Shown here one piece after another: positions 1 to 8,110 of a stretch of 64,000 nucleotides of DNA. The notes beneath the pieces were generated by a model. It had not been told where the DNA came from. It made no database searches and saw only the letters and a list, made by a program, of their open reading frames with translations. The position numbers were made by a program, and so were the translations under genes. The stretch's first letter is position 1; every line of letters begins with the position of its first letter. This DNA comes from Fluctibacter halophilus (GTDB lineage: Bacteria > Pseudomonadota > Gammaproteobacteria > Enterobacterales > Alteromonadaceae), in the NCBI RefSeq assembly GCF_020687825.1, contig NZ_JAJEWP010000001.1, positions 914,433 to 978,432 on the forward strand, read 5' to 3'.

Positions 1-38
1 TCGGTTGAAGTAAGAAGAGTGGTGGAGGGGGCTGGATT
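1..38 (-). repeat. Direct repeat of tRNA-Tyr 3' end (copy 2)
   Basis: These 38 bases are identical to 183–220. On the minus strand the copy holds the last 19 nt of the tRNA-Tyr (including CCA) plus 19 nt of downstream sequence, and then diverges from the tRNA body. The offset is 182 bp. It lies downstream of the tRNA in the direction of transcription, so it is a partial copy rather than a second tRNA. Further copies may lie outside the window. Confidence 0.85.
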
Positions 39-201
39 ATCGCAGGCGTCCTGCCTGCGACCTCTTAGGCCGTACTTCGTACGTTCCCAAATGCTCCCGG
101 CATTTGGGTCGAACACAGCGTATCGCTGGTTCTCATCCGAGCCCCGATACGGTTGTCTTTGTGATTGTTGGATAACGTGACTTCGGTTGAAGTAAGAAGA
201 G
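39..201 (-). ncRNA. Putative tRNA-Tyr trailer, rtT-like, with four hairpins
   Basis: This is the spacer between the tRNA 3' end and its partial copy. It holds no convincing reading frame. It folds into four simple perfect hairpins: 40–60 (8-bp stem), 71–83 (5 bp), 86–108 (9 bp) and 116–128 (5 bp). In the minus-strand RNA the loops of the first and third are AGGAC and CGGGA. Together with the repeated tRNA end this resembles the repeat units after E. coli tyrT, which give rtT RNA. That a stable RNA is made here is inference from layout. No homology search was possible. Confidence 0.35.
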
Positions 202-220
202 TGGTGGAGGGGGCTGGATT
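183..220 (-). repeat. Direct repeat of tRNA-Tyr 3' end (copy 1, in the tRNA)
   Basis: This is the source copy of the 38-bp repeat. Bases 202–220 are the 3' 19 nt of the tRNA and 183–201 are the immediate trailer. It matches 1–38 at every position. Confidence 0.85.
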
Positions 221-286
221 CGAACCAGCGAAGGCGGAGCCGTCAGATTTACAGTCTGATCCCTTTGGCCACTCGGGAACCCCTCC
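202..286 (-). tRNA. tRNA-Tyr (anticodon GTA)
   Basis: On the minus strand an 85-nt class II tRNA can be read. It has a 7-bp acceptor stem GGAGGGG/CCCCTCC, discriminator A and an encoded CCA. The D-arm begins TTCCCGAG, the anticodon loop is CTGTAAA (anticodon GTA), the variable arm is long, and the T-loop is GTTCGAATC. The long variable arm with GTA identifies tRNA-Tyr. The encoded CCA ends at base 202. The trailer carries a partial copy of the 3' end. Confidence 0.95.
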
Positions 287-301
287 ACAAAAGAGGCGCG
301 T

Positions 302-329
302 ATACTAACAAAATCGACGGGGCTGTAAA
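302..329 (-). promoter_or_regulatory. Sigma70 promoter of tRNA-Tyr
   Basis: On the minus strand TTTACA (324–329) and TAGTAT (302–307) are separated by 16 bp. The bases between the -10 and the tRNA start begin with a GC-rich run (ACGCGCC), the discriminator type typical of stringently controlled stable-RNA promoters. The tRNA 5' end lies about 15 nt downstream of the -10 element. Confidence 0.5.
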
Positions 330-394
330 TGCCTGCTCAAGGTTTTTTTCAAATCTGCGATATAAAAAGCAGGTAAGCCACTGCTGTAGTACAC

Positions 395-874
395 ATGACC
401 GACAACATCACCCTTGAACAACTGCAACGGGATCTGGAATGGTCCTGCACACTGAACCGCTCGGTCGGTGACGGAGCACGGTTCAGTTTGTTGTTGTCGA
501 TGCTACAGCAGAACGTGATGGAGCGTCCGGCACTGACACCCCAGACGCCCGAGACCTTGTCCCTGCCGCTGCCCGAAAATCCCTATCGTCGGGCGCCGTT
601 ATCGGCCAGCGAAGACACCGCCATCCATCTGTCCAACGCTGCACAGCTGGCGCAACAAAGTGCCGCCGATGCGAGGCTGTACCTGTCGATGCACCCCGAG
701 CCGCTATCGCTGTACAATGATGCCAAGCGCATCAGCGATGAGGTGCGGGTCAATTGCGACTGGTATACCCAACAGCGTTTAGCCGGTGAAGCGCCTGCCC
801 ATACCATCGAAGAAGATGCCACCCAGCTGCACGATATTCTGCAGCAACTTGAAGCCGAGATGGCTGCCGCATAG
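395..874 (+). CDS. Hypothetical protein, possibly VC2046/SO_2500 family
   Basis: This encodes a 159-residue soluble, mostly helical protein with no signal peptide or membrane segment. The N-terminal part (LNRSV then a stretch ending LLLSMLQQNV) recalls the small gammaproteobacterial VC2046/SO_2500 family of unknown function, but this is recall rather than a search result. It stands alone between the tRNA and trhO. The start lacks a strong Shine-Dalgarno sequence. No catalytic motif is visible and no function is proposed. Confidence 0.7.
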   Translation: MTDNITLEQLQRDLEWSCTLNRSVGDGARFSLLLSMLQQNVMERPALTPQTPETLSLPLPENPYRRAPLSASEDTAIHLSNAAQLAQQSAADARLYLSMHPEPLSLYNDAKRISDEVRVNCDWYTQQRLAGEAPAHTIEEDATQLHDILQQLEAEMAAA

Positions 875-968
875 CCCCTGACTGGCTTTTCGCCGGCTGT
901 TTTGCTACTATCCGCGCCGCAAAAATTTTGCCTTGGTTTTACGTTCCAATTAGCAAATAGGTAGTATT

Positions 969-1964
969 ATGAAGCAGTTTATCGTCTGTGCGATGTACAA
1001 GTTCGTCGCGCTCGAAAATTATCAAGACATGCGCCAGCCCCTGCTGGACGTGATGGAAGCCAACGACATTAAAGGCACACTGTTGCTGGCCCATGAAGGT
1101 ATCAACGGCACCATTTCAGGTCCCCGTGAAGGTATCGACGCGCTGTTGGCGTACCTCAACAGTGATCCGCGCATCAACCCGATTTCCTACAAAGAATCCC
1201 TGGATGACAACCAGCCGTTTTACCGCACCAAGGTGAAACTGAAAAAAGAGATTGTCACCATGGGCGTTGATGGCATTGACCCGCGCAAAACGGTCGGCAC
1301 CTACGTCAAACCCCAGGACTGGAATGCGTTGATTTCCGATCCGGACGTTACCGTCATCGATACCCGTAATGATTACGAAATCGAGATCGGCACGTTTAAA
1401 CACGCCATCAATCCGAAGACCGAAACCTTTCGTGAGTTTCCTCAATATGTGAAAGAAACCCTGGATCCGGCCAAAAACAAAAAGGTCGCGATGTTCTGTA
1501 CCGGTGGGATCCGTTGCGAAAAATCCACCGCGTATCTGAAAGAGCAGGGTTTTGAAGAGGTGTATCACCTGGAAGGCGGTATTTTGCAATATCTGGCTGA
1601 TGTGCCCAAAGAAGAGTCGCTGTGGGAAGGTGACTGCTTTGTGTTTGATAACCGGGTTGCGGTCGATCACGATCTGAACAAGAGCCATTACGACCAGTGT
1701 TACGCCTGTCGTTTGCCAATCACCGAAGAAGACAAGCAGAGCGATAAATTTGAGTCCGGCGTCAGCTGTCCTAAGTGTTACGGTACCCATAGCGAAGAGC
1801 AGATTGCACGTTTCCGTGAGCGGGAAAAACAGGTCAATCTGGCCCGCGAACGTAACGAAGCGCACGTGGGGACTGAAGCGCGTAAAATCACCAAGCTACG
1901 TCGTCAGCAGAAAGCCGCTGAGCGCCGGGCCCGTCGCGCTGCCATGGGAAAAACCAACATTTAG
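969..1964 (+). CDS. trhO: tRNA uridine(34) hydroxylase TrhO (YceA), rhodanese-family
   Basis: The 331-residue cytoplasmic protein matches TrhO, which catalyses oxygen-dependent hydroxylation of U34 in a subset of tRNAs on the way to cmo5U/mcmo5U. The N-terminal part is the acylphosphatase-like UPF0176 domain ([20 protein letters not shown]). The central rhodanese domain carries the active-site loop [10 protein letters not shown] near residues 177–186. The C-terminal part has two Cys pairs (CYAC, CPKC) and a very basic tail rich in Arg and Lys. Length is close to E. coli YceA (about 350). An AGGTAG sequence precedes the ATG. The gene appears monocistronic. Confidence 0.93.
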   Translation: MKQFIVCAMYKFVALENYQDMRQPLLDVMEANDIKGTLLLAHEGINGTISGPREGIDALLAYLNSDPRINPISYKESLDDNQPFYRTKVKLKKEIVTMGVDGIDPRKTVGTYVKPQDWNALISDPDVTVIDTRNDYEIEIGTFKHAINPKTETFREFPQYVKETLDPAKNKKVAMFCTGGIRCEKSTAYLKEQGFEEVYHLEGGILQYLADVPKEESLWEGDCFVFDNRVAVDHDLNKSHYDQCYACRLPITEEDKQSDKFESGVSCPKCYGTHSEEQIARFREREKQVNLARERNEAHVGTEARKITKLRRQQKAAERRARRAAMGKTNI

Positions 1965-2030
1965 TGCATAGACAGGTCGACCAGAGTCACGCTACACTGG
2001 CCCCATCTGTACAATGAATGTGAAGTAATT

Positions 2031-2279
2031 ATGACCCAGACAAACACCTTGGACGACGCTCAGGTTGATGCCATTCGCAAAGAGTTTGAATTCTTTGATC
2101 GCGACAACAATGGCCAGATCGATTTGCAGGAGTTCATCGAGCTGTTAACCGTATTGTCGCCGAAAACCAAAGCCAGTCATGTTCAGGAAGGCTTTGCCAT
2201 TATCGATGATAACGCCGATGGCTACATCGATTTTGACGAATTTCTGGCCTGGTGGCAGCAAGGCTGGTGGGAATACTGA
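2031..2279 (+). CDS. Small EF-hand calcium-binding protein
   Basis: This is an 82-residue acidic protein with two canonical EF-hand loops, residues 23–34 (DRDNNGQIDLQE) and 59–70 (DDNADGYIDFDE). Both have acidic residues at positions 1, 3 and 12 and Gly at 6, so both should bind Ca2+. No signal peptide is present, so it is predicted cytoplasmic. The C-terminus is Trp-rich (WWQQGWWEY). Small paired EF-hand proteins are calmodulin-like in fold, but the bacterial target is unknown. A Shine-Dalgarno (TGAAG) precedes the ATG and a strong terminator follows. Confidence 0.9.
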   Translation: MTQTNTLDDAQVDAIRKEFEFFDRDNNGQIDLQEFIELLTVLSPKTKASHVQEGFAIIDDNADGYIDFDEFLAWWQQGWWEY

Positions 2280-2300
2280 GTCTCTGAAGATCGAGTAACA

Positions 2301-2328
2301 AAAAGCCCGGCGATTGCCGGGCTTTTTT
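2301..2328. terminator. Bidirectional Rho-independent terminator
   Basis: An 11-bp stem including four A-T pairs (2301–2311 with 2316–2326) and a GATT loop is flanked by A- and T-runs on both sides. It can end both the EF-hand gene and the convergent helicase gene. Confidence 0.9.
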
Positions 2329-2342
2329 GTGTCTGACAGGTG

Positions 2343-3710
2343 TTAATCTTCACTGTCGATGTTGTCGTCCTGTTCGTCAGGCACATCGACCTTACGGGGC
2401 TTACGCTTGAGCGGGATGTGGCCCACATCCTGTCCGCCCATGGTTTTGATCCGTTTGGTGGGGCGGGACTTGGCTTGCTGTTCGCTGCCGTCTTTGCGTT
2501 TGGCCTTATTGTTGTTAGCCATCGTGCGTTTGGGTTTGGGCGGCTGCAGGCCTTTAAAAGTCGCTTCCAGACCTTCAATGCTGTCGAATGTCGGTGTCTC
2601 AGCCAGCAAGGGTTTGATGCGCTCGAAGCTACGCCAGTCTTTAGGGCCTACCAAGGCGATGGTGGTCCCTTTGCTGCCGGCCCTGCCGGTACGCCCGATA
2701 CGATGGATGTATTCATCGGCATGCTTGGGCAGGTCAAAGTTGATCACCATCGATACATTGCGCAGATCCAGCCCTCGGGAGGCCAGATCGGTCGTGACCA
2801 GAATGCTGTGCTGGCCTCGACCAAAGGCATTCATGATATTGCTGCGCTGGGATTGGGTCAGATCGGCGCTCAGCGCCGTGGCATCCAGACCCTGTTCTTT
2901 CAGCAGTGCGGCCAGACGCTCGGTGTCCGACCGGGTGGCGGTGAAAACGATCAGTTGTTGGTAGCTTTGCTGTTGCAGCAATGCCAGTAACAGCTGATCC
3001 TTATGCTCAATGTGGTCGGCCAGATAAAAGTGCTGATCAATGTCCTGGTGCTGAGCATTGGCCTGACCGACTGCGATTCGCTGGGGGGCTTTGAGCAGGG
3101 TATGGGTCAGGTTGTGCAGGGCAGCGCTGTCCAACGTGGCTGAAAACATCATGGTCTGACGTTTGCGGTGGTCAGCTGCCTGGTGGATCTGCATCAGCTC
3201 CTGACTGAAGCCGAGATCCAGCATGCGGTCTGCTTCATCCAGGATCAGTAGTTCAAGGCCGTTTAAAAACAGCGATTTGCCTTTCAGGTGATCGGCCACA
3301 CGTCCTGCAGTACCGACCAGAATGTCCGGGTTTCGACGCAGCAATTTAACCTGATCGTTAAAATTTTCGCCGCCCAGAATAAGGCCAATCTTGATCGGCG
3401 TATTGGCGACCAGCCATTTAAGTTGCAGGAACACCTGTTTGGCCAGTTCTCGGGTTGGCGCCAGGATCAGTGCACGGGGATCTTTCTTGCTCAGTGCTTT
3501 GGTTCGCAACAGACGGTGTACCGCGGGCAGCAAAAACGCCAGGGTTTTACCGGATCCGGTCTGTGATGACGCCAGCAGATCCTTGTACAACAGGCCATGG
3601 GGGATCGCTTGTTGCTGTATCTCTGTGGGTGTCACCAGTTGCTTGACTTCAAGGGCTTTGAGCAAACGGTGATCGAGTGGGAAATCGTTAAAACTGGGCG
3701 TTGGTTGCAT
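2343..3710 (-). CDS. DEAD-box ATP-dependent RNA helicase
   Basis: This is a 455-residue DEAD-box helicase that unwinds RNA duplexes using ATP. Motifs appear in order: the Q-motif region (FNDFPLDHRLL to PTEIQQQAIP), Walker A ASQTGSGKT, PTRELA, DEAD, SAT, the motif V region TTDLASRGLD, and HRIGRTGRAG. Motif Ib reads TAGR where TPGR is usual. The last 90 residues form a basic, disordered tail, then an acidic end, as in SrmB/RhlE-type helicases acting on ribosome assembly or mRNA. The exact paralogue is not assigned. The first ATG is at 3710. An in-frame TTG at 3740 would add ten residues. Confidence 0.92.
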   Translation of the reverse strand: MQPTPSFNDFPLDHRLLKALEVKQLVTPTEIQQQAIPHGLLYKDLLASSQTGSGKTLAFLLPAVHRLLRTKALSKKDPRALILAPTRELAKQVFLQLKWLVANTPIKIGLILGGENFNDQVKLLRRNPDILVGTAGRVADHLKGKSLFLNGLELLILDEADRMLDLGFSQELMQIHQAADHRKRQTMMFSATLDSAALHNLTHTLLKAPQRIAVGQANAQHQDIDQHFYLADHIEHKDQLLLALLQQQSYQQLIVFTATRSDTERLAALLKEQGLDATALSADLTQSQRSNIMNAFGRGQHSILVTTDLASRGLDLRNVSMVINFDLPKHADEYIHRIGRTGRAGSKGTTIALVGPKDWRSFERIKPLLAETPTFDSIEGLEATFKGLQPPKPKRTMANNNKAKRKDGSEQQAKSRPTKRIKTMGGQDVGHIPLKRKPRKVDVPDEQDDNIDSED

Positions 3711-3809
3711 GGGCAATGGTGCGCTACCTGGGTTGAGCAATAAAATATGGCGCTATTATGCCATTAAGTCACGAGGGGCGTGATGCTTTTTATCGCCTTT
3801 ATCCCTCGC

Positions 3810-4847
3810 TCAGGGGTGTTCTGCAGGTCTGTCAGGCCATTGGCACAGGGTTAAGCCGTTCAACCATGTCAGGGACAACTGGCTGGCATCGGCAACATCG
3901 GGGCTGACGTCAAGCTTCAGGGCCACAGCGACAGGCAACAGAAATGTCTGGATGCCAACATCATTGATGTCGTGGAAGGCGCGGGTTAGTGCCTGCAGCC
4001 GTTCCTTGCTGAAGGTTTGTTGGTCTTGCCAGTCATGATCTGCTTCAATCCATTGCAAGTAGGCTTGCCGGGCAAGGTTTGGATACTGATCCAGCATCCG
4101 TTTGATGCGCGGTAACAGACGCTGGTAGGGGGTGTCATCCTTCTGTTGTACGAAGGTGTAGAGCAAATTCAGACCACTGAGTAGCTCGCTGGCCCGACGT
4201 ATCAATTTCTGATTCATGTCCATTGCTTGTTGAAATGCCGACCGCGCTGCGGGCAAGTCGCCCATGCTCAGTGCGGTGGTGCCCAGATTATTGTGGATCG
4301 CGGCTACCAGACGGGGTTGCTCAAGCTGCCGGGCTTGCTCCAACGCCTCAAGATTAAGGGCCCGAGCCCGTTCATAGTCACCAAAGTTACGGGCGATAAC
4401 CGCCAGATTGATACGGGATTTAAGTTGATCGAGTGGGTCAGAGGCATGGGCCAACGCGCATTGATAACTGGCGCGGGCATACAGTAACCAGTGATGCCGT
4501 CTGAACCAGGCGCCCAGGTTGTTCAGGTATTCGGTACGACGGCTGCTGAACGATGGGGTGTCCTGTAACAGAACCAGAGCCTGCAGCGCTTGATGCATGG
4601 TGTCCAGATTGGCCAGACGTCGCGCTGCGTTGAGCAGGGCAAAATACCATTGGGCTTGTTGGTCCGGGGGCAACTGGTCAAGCAGCTCAGTTTGTTGCAG
4701 CAGGGCAATGCTGTGGTCGGGCAGCGCGCTGAGGTGGGCCTTGGCTTCAGCCAATACCGTGACAGCGTTGTGTTGTGGTTGCCCGGCGTGGCTGAGGTGA
4801 CTGATCATCATGATCAGACACCCCCACGCGGTCAGTTGTTTTGCCAT
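3810..4847 (-). CDS. Secreted TPR-repeat protein of unknown function
   Basis: The 345-residue product starts with a hydrophobic signal-type segment (MAKQLTAWGCLIMMISHLSHA), so it is probably periplasmic. The rest is all-helical with TPR-like repeats. The clearest is around AAIHNNLGTTALSMGDLPAARSAF, preceded by NLAVIARNFGDYERARALN. The fold resembles the periplasmic sensor halves of TPR-GGDEF signalling proteins, such as the gene at 18503, but no membrane helix or output domain follows. In-frame ATGs at 4862 and 4892 are possible. 4847 was chosen because it places the signal peptide at the N-terminus behind a GAGAA sequence. No function is proposed. Confidence 0.8.
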   Translation of the reverse strand: MAKQLTAWGCLIMMISHLSHAGQPQHNAVTVLAEAKAHLSALPDHSIALLQQTELLDQLPPDQQAQWYFALLNAARRLANLDTMHQALQALVLLQDTPSFSSRRTEYLNNLGAWFRRHHWLLYARASYQCALAHASDPLDQLKSRINLAVIARNFGDYERARALNLEALEQARQLEQPRLVAAIHNNLGTTALSMGDLPAARSAFQQAMDMNQKLIRRASELLSGLNLLYTFVQQKDDTPYQRLLPRIKRMLDQYPNLARQAYLQWIEADHDWQDQQTFSKERLQALTRAFHDINDVGIQTFLLPVAVALKLDVSPDVADASQLSLTWLNGLTLCQWPDRPAEHP

Positions 4848-4925
4848 GGTTATTCTCAACATCCTTGTTAAGAGTCTACGTCCATTTGGCAAAACGGCAA
4901 CTGCACTCGCCGGTAATTATCCTTG

Positions 4926-5582
4926 TCAGAGGACCATTTCAGGTACTGAATCCGGCACCACCAGTGGGCCTGCGGTTTTGGCTTGAATCTCTTCAATACT
5001 GACGCCAGGCGCACGCTCGGTCAGGTGAAATGCGCCATCTCGAACTTCCAGTACCGCCAGGTCAGTAATGATCCGGGTGATACAATTCACCCCTGTCAGT
5101 GGCAATGTACAGTCAGCCAGCAACTTGGAATTGCCGTGTTTGTCGGCATGGGTCATGGTGACAATGATGTTCTTTGCACCGGCCACCAGATCCATTGCGC
5201 CGCCCATGCCCTTGACCAGTTTGCCGGGGATCATCCACGAGGCGATGTTACCGTTGGCATCCACTTCAAAAGCACCCAGAACAGTGAAATCGACATGTCC
5301 ACCGCGGATCATGGCGAAGCTTTCTGCCGAACTGAAGATCGACGCGCCGGTGATGGCAGTGACGGTTTCTTTACCGGCATTGATCATGTCTGCATCCACT
5401 TCGGCTTCGGTAGGATAGCGTCCCATACCCAACAGGCCATTTTCTGATTGCAGCATAACGTCAATGCCTTCGGGCACATAATTGGCCGCCAGGGTAGGGA
5501 TACCAATGCCCAGATTAACGTAATCGCCGTCTTTAAATTCTTTTGCCACACGCATGGCAATTTGTTCACGTGTTAGAGCCAT
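4926..5582 (-). CDS. scoB: 3-oxoacid CoA-transferase subunit B
   Basis: This is the 218-residue beta subunit of succinyl-CoA:3-ketoacid CoA-transferase, which activates acetoacetate with CoA from succinyl-CoA in ketone-body and short-chain catabolism. The catalytic Glu lies in SENGLLGMG (E47). The N-terminal LGIGIPTLAANYV motif is typical. Start 5582 has GGAGG five bases upstream. An upstream in-frame ATG at 5633 would overlap scoA and is unlikely. It follows scoA by 13 bp in one operon. The exact acyl acceptor (acetoacetate or another beta-keto acid) cannot be read from sequence. Confidence 0.93.
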   Translation of the reverse strand: MALTREQIAMRVAKEFKDGDYVNLGIGIPTLAANYVPEGIDVMLQSENGLLGMGRYPTEAEVDADMINAGKETVTAITGASIFSSAESFAMIRGGHVDFTVLGAFEVDANGNIASWMIPGKLVKGMGGAMDLVAGAKNIIVTMTHADKHGNSKLLADCTLPLTGVNCITRIITDLAVLEVRDGAFHLTERAPGVSIEEIQAKTAGPLVVPDSVPEMVL

Positions 5583-5595
5583 GAGATCCTCCCAA

Positions 5596-6294
5596 TCAGT
5601 TAGCGGTGACTTTGCGTTCGATGCGTTTTTCAAAACTGCCTTTGATCACGCGGTTCACATAAATCCCCGGCGTGTGAATTTCACTCGGTGGGATCTCACC
5701 AGGTGCGACAATCTCTTCCACTTCCACCACGGTGATTTTGCCCGCGGTGGCGGCCATCGGATTAAAGTTCTGTGCCGTGTGTCGGTAGATACAGTTACCG
5801 TAGGTGTCTGCTTTCCACGCTTTTACGATGGCAAAGTCACCGGTAATCGCTTCTTCCAGAATGTAAGGGCGACCATTAAACTCGCGGACTTCCTTACCGT
5901 CGCCGACCGGCGTACCGTAGCCGGTGGCGGTGTAAAATGCGGGGATACCGGCACCGCCGGCACGCATTTTTTCCGCCAGGGTACCCTGAGGGGTCAGTTC
6001 CACTTCCAACTCACCATTAAGCAGTTGTTGTTCAAACAGGGCGTTTTCACCCACATAGGAAGACACCATTTTGCGGATCTGCTTGTCTTCCAACAGCAAA
6101 CCGAGCCCGAAACCGTCCACACCACAGTTATTGGATACCACCGTCAGATCGCGGGTGCCCATGGTTTTGATTTGCGCAATCAGCCCTTCCGGTATACCAC
6201 ACAGACCAAAGCCTCCGGCAATCACGGTCATACCATCTTCAAGTCCGGCCATCGCCTGCTCGTAAGTGTCGACGACTTTATTGAATCCCGACAT
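5596..6294 (-). CDS. scoA: 3-oxoacid CoA-transferase subunit A
   Basis: This is the 232-residue alpha subunit partner of scoB. The CoA-binding glycine-rich segment [12 protein letters not shown] lies near residues 30–41, followed by [13 protein letters not shown]. Length and motifs fit the ScoA/PcaI/AtoD class. Start 6294 is preceded by GGAGATTC. The ATG at 6315 would add seven residues with no ribosome binding site. The gene is the first of a two-gene operon transcribed divergently from a LysR regulator, which is the usual layout for regulation by that protein. Confidence 0.93.
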   Translation of the reverse strand: MSGFNKVVDTYEQAMAGLEDGMTVIAGGFGLCGIPEGLIAQIKTMGTRDLTVVSNNCGVDGFGLGLLLEDKQIRKMVSSYVGENALFEQQLLNGELEVELTPQGTLAEKMRAGGAGIPAFYTATGYGTPVGDGKEVREFNGRPYILEEAITGDFAIVKAWKADTYGNCIYRHTAQNFNPMAATAGKITVVEVEEIVAPGEIPPSEIHTPGIYVNRVIKGSFEKRIERKVTAN

Positions 6295-6398
6295 TTTGAA
6301 TCTCCTGTTCAACATTTTGTTAACAAGTGTACGGAGGATGAGATGAAAGTAAAATTGAATTAATGTAGATTATGATAAAAAAAATGGAATAATAACGA

Positions 6399-7289
6399 AT
6401 GTCCGTAACCTACCGTCAGATGCTTGCCTTTGTGCGGGTTGCCAACGCGTCTACGTTCGCCGAAGCGGCGGAACAGTTGCACCTGTCACAACCGGCGCTA
6501 TCCACCTCGATTAAAAAGCTTGAAGCCTATCTCGGTGGCAGTTTGTTTTCCCGCACCACGCGAAAGGTGACCCTGAGTCCGGAGGGCGAAGAATTTCTGC
6601 CCATGGCCACCCGGTTGCTGAACGACTGGGATGCCACCATGGCTGACATGCGTAACGTGTTCGCGATGCGCCGCGGCAAACTGACGCTGGCGGCAATGCC
6701 ATCCTACGCCAGCGCCCATTTGCCGGATTTGTTGGCACGGTTCTATCAAAAGTGGCCTAACATCAACGTACAAATTCTGGATGTGGTGATGGAGTCGGTG
6801 TATCAGCAGGTCAGGACCGGGCGCGCGGAATTAGGTTTTACCTTTGAGCATGAGCAGTTGGACGGGTTGGATTTTCTGCCCCTGATGGTCGATGAGTTTA
6901 TCGCCGTTGTACCTGCAAGCTCTCCTTTGGCAGACCGATCTTCAGTGGGGCTAACGGATTTGCTGTCACATGCCTTTGTGATGATGGAGCGCGGCTCCAC
7001 GGTGCGCCGCTGGTTGGACGCATTTTTTGACGCGCAGCATTTATCGGTGGCCACAACCATTGAAGCCGGTCAGCTATCTACGCTGGGTCAACTGGTGGGG
7101 GTTGGGCTGGGGGTGTCTATCGTACCGGGGTTGTGTCGAAGCCAGTTTAACGGTCTTGAGGTCAGCTGTTTACCAATAGAGCCTGTGCCGATAACTAAAC
7201 GGATTGGCCTGATCCGTGCCCAGCGCCGGGCATTGTCGGTGCCGGCACAGGCGCTATGGGATCAGATCGCCGAACAACAACCCGATTGA
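6399..7289 (+). CDS. LysR-family transcriptional regulator
   Basis: The 296-residue protein has an N-terminal winged HTH (AFVRVANASTFAEAAEQLHL then SQPALSTSIKKLEAYLG) and a LysR substrate-binding domain from about residue 90. It is divergent from scoAB with a 104-bp intergenic gap, so it is the likely regulator of the CoA-transferase operon and of itself. The effector is unknown. The AT-rich gap was read for a LysR T-N11-A box and no clear one was found. Confidence 0.9.
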   Translation: MSVTYRQMLAFVRVANASTFAEAAEQLHLSQPALSTSIKKLEAYLGGSLFSRTTRKVTLSPEGEEFLPMATRLLNDWDATMADMRNVFAMRRGKLTLAAMPSYASAHLPDLLARFYQKWPNINVQILDVVMESVYQQVRTGRAELGFTFEHEQLDGLDFLPLMVDEFIAVVPASSPLADRSSVGLTDLLSHAFVMMERGSTVRRWLDAFFDAQHLSVATTIEAGQLSTLGQLVGVGLGVSIVPGLCRSQFNGLEVSCLPIEPVPITKRIGLIRAQRRALSVPAQALWDQIAEQQPD

Positions 7290-7293
7290 CCCA

Positions 7294-8061
7294 CTACCAT
7301 TTCTTTTTCGGTGCAAACAATTCATCCAGCTCGTCACGCTCGGCTTCCCGTTTCTTGGCACGATCTTCAGCGTTGGCATTGCGCATAATGTCCTGAATAC
7401 CGTGCAACTGTTCTTCCAGTTGGGCCTTGCGGTGAATGATGTAATCGGTTTGCTGGGGCTGTGCCGCTAATGCGGCAATGGCTTTTTCAAAATACTGCCG
7501 TGCCGACCCTAACATTTCTGACTGGATGGCCGACGTCGCCCGACGGGCCAGAGTTTCAACATTGACGCGCAATTGCAGGGCGGCAAGCATGCGATCTTCG
7601 TTAACGAAGGATTGGGTGTCGACTTTGCCTTTGGAGTGCTCTGAGCGCAGTAATATGCGGAATTTTTTGATCGCCTGAATGTACTGAATGATCAGTTTGT
7701 CATTTTCCGGCAAGACGAATGATTCATGGGGCGGGGCGGGTTGTTCGATATCGATGCTGTTGATTTTGCTTTCTGCGTCCCGAATCCGCTGTTTGATATC
7801 TGTCTGCGTCGGGTTGAGTTGCTGCATGATTTTCAACGCATTGAGTACACGGCGGTAAAGGATTTGCACCATTTTGGGTGACACCGGTATGGTTTCTATG
7901 GTCAACAGTACGTTTTCGGTTTCGTCGATAACCGATTTCTGTTTGGCAATTTCAGTGCGTTTTTCCGCTTCCACTTTCTCCCGATGCTGTTGAATCGCAT
8001 TGACCACGATGGCCACCACGATCAGGGCAACAATGAGAATGATGACTATGCTAAATACCAT
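7294..8061 (-). CDS. Membrane-anchored coiled-coil protein of unknown function
   Basis: The 255-residue product begins with a single strongly hydrophobic helix (residues 3–21, rich in V and I). A cytoplasmic, highly charged helical region follows, with coiled-coil character around residues 28–60 and 190–245. The C-terminus is basic (FAPKKKW). No enzymatic motif is visible. It lies 49 bp downstream of the histidine-kinase gene on the same strand, so the two may be co-transcribed and act together. Function is not assigned. Confidence 0.8.
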   Translation of the reverse strand: MVFSIVIILIVALIVVAIVVNAIQQHREKVEAEKRTEIAKQKSVIDETENVLLTIETIPVSPKMVQILYRRVLNALKIMQQLNPTQTDIKQRIRDAESKINSIDIEQPAPPHESFVLPENDKLIIQYIQAIKKFRILLRSEHSKGKVDTQSFVNEDRMLAALQLRVNVETLARRATSAIQSEMLGSARQYFEKAIAALAAQPQQTDYIIHRKAQLEEQLHGIQDIMRNANAEDRAKKREAERDELDELFAPKKKW

Positions 8062-8110
8062 CGTTATTATTATGTCCGCTTAAAGTAAACCACAACGGTT
8101 GTGTGCCATA

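Noticed and set aside
1-220. The 38-bp repeat as attachment sites of an integrated element in tRNA-Tyr
   Set aside because: Only 144 bp lie between the copies, no integrase gene is present, and the layout matches tRNA trailer repeats better.
1116-1865. Long open frame antisense to trhO
   Set aside because: The plus strand encodes a well-conserved protein; the antisense frame has no motif or ribosome binding site.
5554-6363. Long open frame antisense to scoA
   Set aside because: It mirrors codon bias of the real gene, with a His/Arg/Phe-rich product lacking any family resemblance.
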